Shown here piece after piece: positions 1-6,061 of a stretch of DNA of 27,291 nucleotides (positions within the stretch are counted from its first letter, which is position 1; every line of letters begins with the position of its first letter). The notes below the pieces were generated by a model. It was not told where the DNA came from and made no database searches. It worked only from the letters and a program-made list of their open reading frames with translations. A program made the translations under genes and the position numbers. The DNA is from a virus. The DNA is taken from positions 1 through 27,291 of the IMG/VR virus record IMGVR_UViG_3300035698_013479; one strand, given 5' to 3'.

Positions 1-17
1 GATTGGAAGGCAAGGCA

Positions 18-197
18 ATGATGGAAGACAAGATCACCATATCTGAGAAAGCCTTTGGGTTCTCAACGATCGAAGAAACCATGGCGGCTGAGTCGGGCAG
101 TCTTTACCTGGGTGCAATTATTCGGAGATACGACAGGCAATGCAATCTGGTTGAAGTGATCGAGAGAAAAAAGAATGTAAGGATTTTTTGCGATTAA
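18..197 (+). CDS. Small hypothetical protein (59 aa)
   Basis: I do not recognise this protein. The frame is open to the left edge, so a start upstream of the window is possible. I chose the ATG at 18 because GGAAGG lies at 5-10, seven bases before it; a second ATG follows at 21. The product is short and soluble, with an acidic N-terminal third (MMEDKITISEKAFGF) and a basic C-terminal end (ERKKNVRIF), without membrane segments or cysteine clusters. It is followed by a 38-base gap and the next gene on the same strand, so it is probably the first visible member of the small-gene operon that runs to 2512. Function unknown. Confidence 0.5.
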   Translation: MMEDKITISEKAFGFSTIEETMAAESGSLYLGAIIRRYDRQCNLVEVIERKKNVRIFCD

Positions 198-235
198 CCC
201 GCGCTGACGAGCGCACAACCTAACCGGAGGGAGAT

Positions 236-634
236 ATGGAAACAGCAGATAGACAGGGGATTTACATAAACATCCAACAGAACCCATTTAGCTTTGGGTC
301 TGCGGCGGTTCTGTCAGAACATGACCGTATGCGCCAAACGATTGCCTTTGCGACGAAAATAACCTTTGAGACCCTTGAAGAAGGACGTCCATTGCCGAAG
401 TCAAGTTTTATCAGTATGCCATCGAAAGCGGAACAGTCCCTCATGGACGGCCTTTGGAAGACAGGAGTAAGGCCGTCAAGCCCACTGGTACACTACGAAG
501 CACCCGCAGGCGAGATCGTGGCAACCCAAAAGCATCTGGACGATATGAGAACCATTGTATCTCATCATATTGCAATCGGGCTTCCGGGGATCAAGAATCA
601 GTTTGACCTTGACCCAGAGGAGGTGAATTCATGA
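236..634 (+). CDS. Hypothetical protein (132 aa)
   Basis: Unrecognised soluble protein. The start at ATG 236 is supported by GGAGGG at 226-231. A small hairpin (GCGCT at 201-205, AGCGC at 210-214) lies in the leader. The central part contains AFATKITFETLEEGRPLPKS and the C-terminal third a hydrophobic helix-like stretch around HHIAIGLPGI, ending in an acidic tail. The stop codon overlaps the next start in an ATGA arrangement (631-634), which indicates translational coupling with the following gene. It belongs to the co-directional block of small phage genes upstream of the head module. No function can be assigned. Confidence 0.7.
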   Translation: METADRQGIYINIQQNPFSFGSAAVLSEHDRMRQTIAFATKITFETLEEGRPLPKSSFISMPSKAEQSLMDGLWKTGVRPSSPLVHYEAPAGEIVATQKHLDDMRTIVSHHIAIGLPGIKNQFDLDPEEVNS

Positions 635-1113
635 TATCCTTCTTCAAAGCCCTGATATTCATCTGGAAGAACCGAGACAAAATTACAGCATTGGATTTTG
701 ACAGGAGCGATGCCCGAATCAGGAAAATTGAGGGCATTTTGCATGAGCTAAGGCTGGCAAGGTTTCCAGGGTCGTACGATTATAGTCCCACGATAGACTT
801 GCTTTATTATGAACCCCTGGTGTCACCTGCTGGGACTTCTTCCAGGGTCAATACGCTCAAGGAACGGGTTGATAAGATGGAAGAAGCTATTGCGACATTC
901 TGCGAATCAACCTTAACAGACATTGAAGCCGCCATTTTGGTAGATAGCCACACTACGTTTGACGTAATGCAGCCAAAAAGTGTCCCGTTCAGGATAAGCA
1001 CCAAGGAAGCCATTGAACTTATCATGGGCCATATTGGTGTTGATTTTCATTACAAGGGGCATTCACCATCTGTTTCTCTAAAGCGAACTGCCCAGGAGGA
1101 ACCCGATGTCTGA
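631..1113 (+). CDS. Hypothetical protein with hydrophobic N-terminus (160 aa)
   Basis: The start is fixed by AGGAGG at 618-623, seven bases before ATG 631, and by the 4-base overlap with the preceding gene. The N-terminus (MISFFKALIFIWKNRDK) could be a short amphipathic or membrane-contacting segment followed by positive charges. Residues about 20-100 are rich in charged helix-forming residues, including RVNTLKERVDKMEEAIATF, which is coiled-coil-like. That combination might suit a small membrane-associated or spanin-like accessory protein, but there is no lipobox or convincing full transmembrane segment, so this is speculation. The 3' end overlaps the next small gene by 8 bases. Confidence 0.7.
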   Translation: MISFFKALIFIWKNRDKITALDFDRSDARIRKIEGILHELRLARFPGSYDYSPTIDLLYYEPLVSPAGTSSRVNTLKERVDKMEEAIATFCESTLTDIEAAILVDSHTTFDVMQPKSVPFRISTKEAIELIMGHIGVDFHYKGHSPSVSLKRTAQEEPDV

Positions 1114-1267
1114 AATGAGCGCCGAGGAAATAAACGCATGGAACATGGCCGCTGCTGGTAGCATGAGACGCCAGTGGCAGGGATGGCTTGCCGAGGCATT
1201 AGCGGAAAAAATAGACAGGGAAGCATTGTCAGGCTTGATAAATAAATATGAGGTAAGCAATGTCTGA
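1106..1267 (+). CDS. Small hypothetical protein (53 aa)
   Basis: A short ORF supported by AGGAGG at 1094-1099, placed ideally before ATG 1106, and by overlaps at both ends (8 bases with the previous gene, 8 with the next). The product is a charged amphipathic peptide that starts MSEMSAEEINAWNMAAAGSM and has two tryptophans in RRQWQGWLAEALAEK, predicted helical throughout. No family recognised. Its position in an uninterrupted chain of overlapping starts and stops makes it likely to be translated. Confidence 0.6.
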   Translation: MSEMSAEEINAWNMAAAGSMRRQWQGWLAEALAEKIDREALSGLINKYEVSNV

Positions 1268-1361
1268 AAACATGTACAGCCCCGGCCAGAAAACACTATC
1301 CAAAGAGGGCAAGAAAGAGTTTGATCGGATCTTCGGGAAGAAGAAGGGAGGGAAGCCATGA
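1260..1361 (+). CDS. Very small hypothetical protein (33 aa)
   Basis: A 33-codon ORF starting at ATG 1260 inside the end of the preceding gene, preceded by a GAGG ribosome-binding core, and ending in an ATGA overlap with the start of the next gene at 1358. The peptide is strongly basic (lysine-rich, ending FGKKKGGKP) and short enough to be doubtful on composition alone. The tight coupling on both sides is the main support. It might instead act mainly as a leader whose translation couples expression of the neighbouring genes. Function unknown. Confidence 0.45.
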   Translation: MSENMYSPGQKTLSKEGKKEFDRIFGKKKGGKP

Positions 1362-1753
1362 CAAAAGAAGAAGCTAAAACCGGCATCGGTCCCTATCTGC
1401 ACGAACAGAAAGTGGTTTTGCGGGTTATCAGAAAGGCAGGGATGCTTACGGATAAGATGTTTGACGGTGTTTTTGGGGATACGATAACCAAAACAGACTC
1501 TACAGGGAACACAACCATCAGAAGGAGACGCCCGAAATTGCGGTTTTTATCAGCAGAAGGTCATGCTTTTTTTCTCGGTGATATGTCTTCAATGGGCGAT
1601 TGGTCAAAGTGGTTGGATCTCACGCAGGTCATGGCAGTCACCGGATTAATAAAAATAACAACCATTGGGACGGACGATGATAAACCCACTATTGCATATA
1701 TTTTGACAGACAAGGGCCAGCAGCTTGCACTCAGGAAAGGAGGCAACGCATGA
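1358..1753 (+). CDS. Hypothetical protein, possible winged-helix fold (131 aa)
   Basis: The start at ATG 1358 follows GGGAGGG and overlaps the upstream stop (ATGA). The C-terminal part (LTQVMAVTGLIKITTIGT, then IAYILTDKGQQLALRKGG) has the helix, beta-wing and 'Y-x-LTDKG' pattern common in winged-helix DNA-binding proteins. That makes a small DNA-binding or regulatory protein plausible, but the N-terminal half is not recognised. The middle contains a basic run (RRRRPKLRF). The gene ends in an ATGA overlap with the next gene at 1750. Family assignment is tentative. Confidence 0.65.
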   Translation: MTKEEAKTGIGPYLHEQKVVLRVIRKAGMLTDKMFDGVFGDTITKTDSTGNTTIRRRRPKLRFLSAEGHAFFLGDMSSMGDWSKWLDLTQVMAVTGLIKITTIGTDDDKPTIAYILTDKGQQLALRKGGNA

Positions 1754-2190
1754 CATCCGACAGCTACACAGAAAAACTAACATTGGCTGAGATCAAAGAG
1801 AACCACGGCGCCATGTTCGCGGATCTCACAAAGGATTTCAAACATTATAACTTTGGCCAAAAGATGGAATCCTGCATAAAATTCATGGGCATGTGCATGG
1901 ATGAATCATTGAAACACCTGGGCGTGTATGTCTGTAAGATCAATACCAAGTCGGCGGTAGCACTCAGGCTGCACGAAAACAAGACACAGAAGGCGTTGGA
2001 CACCAATAAAGTGAGGGTTGAGCGCCATAAGCACCATGTCGAAAAAGACGCATGGATGAACGGCATGTATCTCTATAAAGACGATGTGCTTGTCTACTTC
2101 ATATCAGAACCCATGACATTGACCCCGAGCCAGTTTGCAAAGAACCGCGAAAAGAGCTTTTGCATTATTACGAACGCGAAGGGCCTATGA
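1750..2190 (+). CDS. Hypothetical protein (146 aa)
   Basis: Unrecognised protein with a very good ribosome binding site (AAAGGAGG at 1736-1743) six bases before ATG 1750. The middle contains a cluster of methionines and cysteines (FMGMCMDESLKHLGVYVC) and a histidine-rich basic stretch (RVERHKHHVEKDAW). The spacing of cysteines does not match a standard zinc finger. The C-terminal half looks beta-rich (MYLYKDDVLVYFISEPMTL). It is coupled to the next gene by a 4-base overlap (2187-2190). No function can be assigned. Confidence 0.7.
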   Translation: MTSDSYTEKLTLAEIKENHGAMFADLTKDFKHYNFGQKMESCIKFMGMCMDESLKHLGVYVCKINTKSAVALRLHENKTQKALDTNKVRVERHKHHVEKDAWMNGMYLYKDDVLVYFISEPMTLTPSQFAKNREKSFCIITNAKGL

Positions 2191-2429
2191 TAAACCTGCT
2201 TGATATAAAGGAAGACGGTGAGAGAAAGGTTGTGGAGGCGCTTGCCCGGCTGGAAAGAAACCCGGACTTTAAATTAGTGCTGACAAAATTAAGGCGGGAA
2301 CGGGAAACAGTGAAAAACCATTGCGTTGAATGCGCCGACATCGATTCATTACGGCAGCACCAAGGCGGTGGCCAGGTACTAAACGACATAATTGGCGCAT
2401 CAGAAAAAGCAAGAGACCTTTTATCATGA
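2187..2429 (+). CDS. Small charged hypothetical protein (80 aa)
   Basis: I chose ATG 2187, which overlaps the upstream stop (ATGA) and follows GAAGGG, rather than the upstream in-frame TTG at 2160. The product is a highly charged helical protein (DGERKVVEALARLERNPDFK) with two close cysteines (NHCVECADID) and a GGG turn near the C-terminus. Such short helical proteins are common in phage early or accessory gene blocks. No family recognised. It is the second-to-last gene of the small-gene block, which ends just before a strong promoter. Confidence 0.65.
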   Translation: MINLLDIKEDGERKVVEALARLERNPDFKLVLTKLRRERETVKNHCVECADIDSLRQHQGGGQVLNDIIGASEKARDLLS

Positions 2430-2512
2430 CAGCAATAGAAAACCAGTTAATCGAGAGCCAAGGCTTTCGTGAGCCGTGTGACGGATTGGCCGTCACTGGA
2501 TTATTGGTATAA
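2426..2512 (+). CDS. Possible 28-aa peptide overlapping a promoter
   Basis: ATG 2426 overlaps the stop of the previous gene in the same ATGA arrangement used throughout this block. The ORF is only 28 codons, and its 3' half coincides with the inverted repeat at 2478-2496 and the promoter at 2486-2513; its stop is inside the -10 hexamer. Because the DNA has an evident regulatory role, the peptide may be incidental. It has no recognisable feature. Listed because the coupling pattern is consistent with translation. Confidence 0.3.
   Translation: MTAIENQLIESQGFREPCDGLAVTGLLV
2478..2496. promoter_or_regulatory. Inverted repeat over the -35 element, operator-like
   Basis: GTGACGG (2478-2484) and CCGTCAC (2490-2496) form a perfect 7-bp inverted repeat around ATTGG, which overlaps the -35 hexamer of the promoter at 2486-2513. 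A dimeric regulator could bind it. As RNA from the upstream operon it could also form a 7-bp hairpin, but no U-run follows, so a terminator role is unlikely. Confidence 0.45.
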
Positions 2513-2513
2513 T
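2486..2513 (+). promoter_or_regulatory. Sigma70-type promoter with extended -10
   Basis: TTGGCC (2486-2491) is followed by a 16-bp spacer and a perfect TATAAT (2508-2513) preceded by TG at 2505-2506, giving a TGnTATAAT extended -10. Transcription would start near 2520, about 20 bases before the start of the beta-helix gene at 2542. It is one of the clearest promoters in the window and separates the beta-helix gene from the upstream small-gene operon. Confidence 0.75.
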
Positions 2514-2541
2514 AATCAGCAGTTAAAACGGAGGAACTATT

Positions 2542-3489
2542 ATGTACCGAGCACACATGGAAGTTGGAAAGCTTGACGCTATTCACAGCATAAACCTTGC
2601 TGGGAGCCCGTTAGGGGTATCCGATGCAATCCCCGGCGGGAAAGTTTTTAATGTTCAGAACACAAACGGCCACGATACGGGGGCTGGCGAAACAGACAAG
2701 CCCTGGAAAACCCTGGATTACGCTCTGGGTAAGTGCGAAGCCGACAGGGGGGATCTAATCCGTCTCCTGCCCGGTCACGCCGAAACAATCTCAACCGCAG
2801 GGGGGCTTACCCTCGACAAAGACGGTGTAACCGTTCGTGGGTACGGTCGATACGACCTTAGACCGACCTTTACCTTTACCTCTGCAGGCACCTTTCTTGC
2901 CACGGCAGCCAATGCCGCATTTGAAGGCTGTAAGGTCATGGCCGGTGTTGCCGATATCGCTGTTGGTTTGCTGATTACGGGTGTGGGTTTTCGTCTGGCA
3001 TATAACACGTTCGCGGACCTGGGAGCCCTGAATTGGGTGGATGTTATTCATGTATCGGCTGCCGACAATGACGCTGACGGCCTGGAGATCATCGGTAACG
3101 AGATCCTTACCCAGGATGACGCCACGGTTACGGCGATCGATTTATTGAAGGATATCGCGGACGCCAAGATCATCGGCAATCGGATTATCGGCGATTTCAA
3201 TGCGACTCCGTTTGCTCCGATCTACCAGGCAAGCACCGAGTTTGCTACGAATGTCCTTGTAACCCATAACCTGATTCACAATCTCCACAATGCTGATGCA
3301 GCTGTCGCTATTTCAATGGCTGGAACCTCATCGACCGGGTGGATGATGCACAACCACAGTTATGCTCTCGATCTGGCAAACTCGACACCGTTCCTGACAG
3401 GAGCAACGGGCATTTACTGTGCAGAGAATTACCAGGCATATGCGGCCACGGATAGTGGTTTTCTGTCACCGCCTGCCGGAACCATTTAA
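2542..3489 (+). CDS. Right-handed beta-helix (pectin-lyase-like) virion protein (315 aa)
   Basis: The start at ATG 2542 follows GGAGG at 2530-2534. Residues about 30-75 show the phage beta-helix entry pattern (NGHDTGAGETDKPWKTLDYA, then GDLIRLLPGHAETI). The rest consists of repeating short strands with asparagine turns (GLEIIGNEIL, AKIIGNRIIGDF, VLVTHNLIHNL), typical of parallel beta-helix coils. This class is frequent in phage structural regions as decoration, adhesion or depolymerase-like proteins. I see no clear pectate-lyase catalytic set, so enzyme activity is not claimed. It has its own promoter (2486-2513) and terminator (3534-3591) and can therefore be expressed independently of the head genes, as in a moron-type unit. 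Confidence 0.8.
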   Translation: MYRAHMEVGKLDAIHSINLAGSPLGVSDAIPGGKVFNVQNTNGHDTGAGETDKPWKTLDYALGKCEADRGDLIRLLPGHAETISTAGGLTLDKDGVTVRGYGRYDLRPTFTFTSAGTFLATAANAAFEGCKVMAGVADIAVGLLITGVGFRLAYNTFADLGALNWVDVIHVSAADNDADGLEIIGNEILTQDDATVTAIDLLKDIADAKIIGNRIIGDFNATPFAPIYQASTEFATNVLVTHNLIHNLHNADAAVAISMAGTSSTGWMMHNHSYALDLANSTPFLTGATGIYCAENYQAYAATDSGFLSPPAGTI

Positions 3490-3533
3490 GTTTTAAGATT
3501 TGCTGGTGGTTCGCTACCGCCAACATAGCAATT

Positions 3534-3591
3534 AAGGGGTAAGTATAGGGCCTATACCGGGAGAAATCCCGCCGATACTTGCCCCTTTTTT
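3534..3591 (+). terminator. Strong intrinsic terminator with nested hairpins
   Basis: AAGGGGTAAGTAT (3534-3546) pairs with ATACTTGCCCCTT (3575-3587) as 13 bp with one G-U pair, followed by TTTTTT (3586-3591). The large loop is itself structured: CGGGA (3558-3562) and TCCCG (3567-3571) close a GAAA tetraloop, and TATAG/CTATA can pair nearby. It closes the transcription unit of the beta-helix gene. Confidence 0.9.
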
Positions 3592-3611
3592 GTGCCATTG
3601 TTCCATAAACA

Positions 3612-3641
3612 GCTGATCGAATACTTAATTGCTCGATCAGC
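3612..3641. repeat. 9-bp inverted repeat upstream of scaffold gene
   Basis: GCTGATCGA (3612-3620) and TCGATCAGC (3633-3641) are exact reverse complements around a 12-base loop. No U-run follows. The repeat lies just after the terminator and 45 bases before the scaffold gene. It could be an operator for the head operon or an mRNA 5' hairpin; the sequence does not decide which, and no clear promoter is visible in this gap. Confidence 0.5.
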
Positions 3642-3686
3642 CTAACTCAGAATACCGGTTTAAACGCCGGCTCTACAGGAGGCAAA

Positions 3687-4808
3687 ATGCCAATACCCGA
3701 AAAAGTAGCAGAAGCAGGAAAAGCAGCAGACGAAGCATTGTTGAATACCCAGGGGAAAACCATGGACCCAAAGAAAGCGGATCCAAAGGCTCTTGAGGGC
3801 TCAGAGATACAGGGCGAAGTCATCGACCTTGCTGTTAAGAAAGTGGTGAAGCCACACGAAGACACCGTTGAAACCTTGCGGTCCAAAATGGGAAATGTTC
3901 AGCACAAGCTGGACGTACTGCAGGGCAAGTACGACAAAGAGATAGTACCCCTGAAAGACGATATCGGCATTTTGACTCGTTTGAAATCCGAGAATCGAAA
4001 GCTCAGAGAGGCCCATGATGGTCTGCTGGTCAGCAACACAAAGTACGTTACTCTCATCGCCGACCTGCAAAAACAGATCACCGAGCCCAAGCCGGCAACA
4101 GAGATTGCAACGAAATCCGCCGGCAACGTTAAGGACTTCATACCAGCAGAGCTATTAAGCCCTGAAGATATTGAAATTCTTGACGATGAGGGTATCGGGA
4201 AAGAGGCGCTCGGGGTTTTTAACAAGTTGATCAAGGGAGCTCTCGGAACGGTAGCTCAACCGGCAGAGCCAGTGCCTGACACCAAGCTCGAATCCAGGGT
4301 TGAAACCTTGGAGCAAGACAAACAGGAAAACTCGGTTCAGAAGTATTGGAGGGAGGTCTTTGAAGGCGTAAGCGGAGAAACAAACCCGATAAAAGCCAGA
4401 GAAGGGTTCGCAAAGGTAAACAATGATGCCGGGTTGAACGATTGGCTTGATATCACGGACACATTTACCGGGCAGACCAGAAGGGCTCTTTTGGAATCAG
4501 CCAGTAAGACCATGGACTCTGCCAGGGTCATCGATATTTTCAATCTTTTCAAATCGACCGATAAAAAAGCTGTGCCGACCAAGAAGACCGAAGGCATTGA
4601 GAAAGAGCTTGAAGTGTCTTCATCGAACACAACCCGGGTAATTCCGGACACGGATGCCGACATGGAATCTCTTGCAGCAAAATGGACGCAGCCGGAAATG
4701 AAGAAATTTTATGCCGAAGCAGCGAAGGGGAAGTATTCTGACAAAGAATACAAGGCCTTAGAAGCGGAGATTTGGAGAGTACAGCAACGTTTTATAACAA
4801 ATACCTAA
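3687..4808 (+). CDS. Putative capsid scaffolding protein (373 aa)
   Basis: The position immediately before the major capsid gene and the composition (very charged, helical, few aromatic residues) identify this as the likely scaffold, which guides coat-protein assembly and leaves or is degraded before packaging. Residues about 55-133 form a long coiled coil (LQGKYDKEIVPLKDDIGI, LKSENRKLREAHDGLL). A second helical region follows around residues 205-260. The C-terminal 60 residues are lysine- and glutamate-rich and could be the coat-binding end. The ribosome binding site AGGAGG is at 3677-3682. I see no protease catalytic motif, so a protease-scaffold fusion is not indicated. Confidence 0.75.
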   Translation: MPIPEKVAEAGKAADEALLNTQGKTMDPKKADPKALEGSEIQGEVIDLAVKKVVKPHEDTVETLRSKMGNVQHKLDVLQGKYDKEIVPLKDDIGILTRLKSENRKLREAHDGLLVSNTKYVTLIADLQKQITEPKPATEIATKSAGNVKDFIPAELLSPEDIEILDDEGIGKEALGVFNKLIKGALGTVAQPAEPVPDTKLESRVETLEQDKQENSVQKYWREVFEGVSGETNPIKAREGFAKVNNDAGLNDWLDITDTFTGQTRRALLESASKTMDSARVIDIFNLFKSTDKKAVPTKKTEGIEKELEVSSSNTTRVIPDTDADMESLAAKWTQPEMKKFYAEAAKGKYSDKEYKALEAEIWRVQQRFITNT

Positions 4809-4809
4809 C

Positions 4810-4861
4810 CCCAGGTCTGACGAGCGAAAGTAAGGGTTGCCGGTTCTTCTCTTAGCCTGGG
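4810..4861. repeat. Weak inverted repeat in capsid-gene leader
   Basis: CCCAGG (4810-4815) and CCTGGG (4856-4861) could pair across a 40-base loop in the 98-base gap between scaffold and capsid genes. The arms are short and no U-run follows. No convincing promoter hexamers are seen in this gap, so the capsid gene is probably read from the scaffold transcript. Confidence 0.3.
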
Positions 4862-4906
4862 CTTAAGTACCTATCCGGAGGGAAACTGTGAAAAGGAAAC
4901 TTTATC

Positions 4907-5026
4907 ATGACAGTTTATCCTATGGCAGCCGGCCTAACATCTCATTCGGGTAATTTGGCCCCGGAGATATGGACGGGCAAAACACTTGTCGTATTCTACA
5001 AAAAGACAGTGTTTGGGGAAATCGCT
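4907..5026 (+). CDS. Major capsid protein, exon 1 (residues 1-40)
   Basis: This is the N-terminal 40 codons of the HK97-fold major capsid protein: MTVYPMAAGLTSHSGNLAPE, then an IWTGKTLVVFYKKTVFGEIA-type end. ATG 4907 follows AAAAGGA (4891-4897). Unspliced, this frame stops at TAA 5030-5032, only two codons into the intron. Joined to exon 2 at 6062 it reads ...GEIA|NTDYEGEIKSQGD, which matches the usual N-terminal pattern of this capsid family (F-Y... then N-T-x-Y-E-G-E-I). The spliced product is 307 aa, a normal length. The coat protein forms the icosahedral head together with the upstream scaffold. Confidence 0.8.
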
Positions 5027-6061
5027 ATCTAACGTTGGCGATGTAAAATTGGTTCTGGAAAACTGGAAGGCATAAGCTAACCAGAGGCAAGGGCAAAAGC
5101 TTAGAAACAGGATAACAAATATCAATGCTAAGCGAAAAGTACATAGCTGGATTTCTTGACTCAGACGGGTCCATACAGATTTATTGGCGCAAGGTTGACC
5201 GCGCAGACAGCAATCCAAGTCTTAAACGGGCTTATTTGGGGTTAGAGTTTTCACAGTTAACAAAACAGGATGAGGTTCTTTATAGGATCCAAGAGAGCTT
5301 AGGTGGGAAAATTGAACACCTGAACCGCTGCAAGTGTGAGTCTTCACGGCTTCGCATTTTTGGAAAAAAAGCGGTTATAGCTCTAAACAGGATTCGCAAA
5401 CATTTGATTGTGAAACGCCATTACGCAAACGTGGCGTTGGATATGGCAAACAAGGTTTTTAACCGAAAGAAAGCAGCTATTTATTTAAAGGAGCAAAGAA
5501 AGGTCCGGTCGTTACCGCTACCTAACTTTCCTCCGCGAAAGTGGTTGGCTGGTTTTTTTGATGGTGACGGTTGTGTTCAGATTAGGGTTCCCAAGAAAAG
5601 AAACGCTGCTCAAGTCGTGGCAGAAATCACTTCCTCTGATTTTGATATGGAATCCATTGAAATTATACACAAGGCGTTTGGCGGTAGTTATCAGATGTCT
5701 TCTCCTAATCCAAGAGGGAAGATCGCCAGCTATACGTTGACCGTACCACCTTCCAAGGCTGAAAAGTTTTTTGGTTATTTTGTCAAACACTCAATCAACA
5801 AGAAAGAACAAATTTACTTTATCCTGGGTTGCGCCAAGATGGGACATTACCGAGATGGTAAGAGCATTAAGGCAATAGTTAAGCAACTAAAGGCCCAGCC
5901 GCACAGACTAAGCGAACCGAGGCAGGATGTAAGCGAACTTTTAAAAACCGTTAAAGATATTTCCTTGGCTGACACATACAAGGGAAGAAACTTTTGGTTT
6001 GAAGGCCGCAGCAAGGCGCACCTTGTCAAGCGATAGTCGGTAACTATTTGAAATAGTTCTG
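5027..6061 (+). ncRNA. Group I self-splicing intron in the major capsid gene (1035 nt)
   Basis: Exon 1 ends AUCGCU (5021-5026), which pairs with the internal guide GGCGAU (5037-5042) as six pairs ending in the diagnostic U-G at the 5' splice site (P1). GUU at 5034-5036 pairs with AAC, the first bases of exon 2 at 6062-6064 (P10). GACUA (5906-5910, in CACAGACTAA, the R element) pairs with UAGUC (6034-6038, in ATAGTCGG, the S element) as P7. A P8-like hairpin is CAAGG/CCTTG (6012-6025). A P9-like hairpin AACTATT-TGA-AATAGTT spans 6042-6058. The intron ends in G (6061), the omega-G. I did not resolve P3-P6 fully. It contains the endonuclease gene at 5125-6036. Confidence 0.85.
5125..6036 (+). 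CDS. LAGLIDADG homing endonuclease, intron-encoded (303 aa)
   Basis: This is a single-chain, two-motif LAGLIDADG endonuclease. Motif 1 is IAGFLDSDGS near residues 8-17 and motif 2 is LAGFFDGDGC near residues 141-150; both carry the acidic metal-binding residue at the motif end, so the enzyme looks intact. Such enzymes cut intron-free alleles at the exon junction and so spread the intron; some also assist splicing as maturases. The protein is basic, as expected for DNA binding. The last 44 codons overlap the intron's catalytic core: the R element lies at 5903-5912 and the TAG stop (6034-6036) is itself part of the P7 strand. Weak AGGA precedes ATG 5125. Confidence 0.9.
   Translation: MLSEKYIAGFLDSDGSIQIYWRKVDRADSNPSLKRAYLGLEFSQLTKQDEVLYRIQESLGGKIEHLNRCKCESSRLRIFGKKAVIALNRIRKHLIVKRHYANVALDMANKVFNRKKAAIYLKEQRKVRSLPLPNFPPRKWLAGFFDGDGCVQIRVPKKRNAAQVVAEITSSDFDMESIEIIHKAFGGSYQMSSPNPRGKIASYTLTVPPSKAEKFFGYFVKHSINKKEQIYFILGCAKMGHYRDGKSIKAIVKQLKAQPHRLSEPRQDVSELLKTVKDISLADTYKGRNFWFEGRSKAHLVKR

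Noticed and set aside
180-200. T-run (GGATTTTTTG) as a terminator after the first gene
   Set aside because: No stem precedes the T-run, and the run is inside the coding frame.
4817-4830. Hammerhead-ribozyme-like core (CTGACGAG followed by GAAA)
   Set aside because: There is no room for stem II between the two core elements and no matching stems I and III, so the match is by chance.
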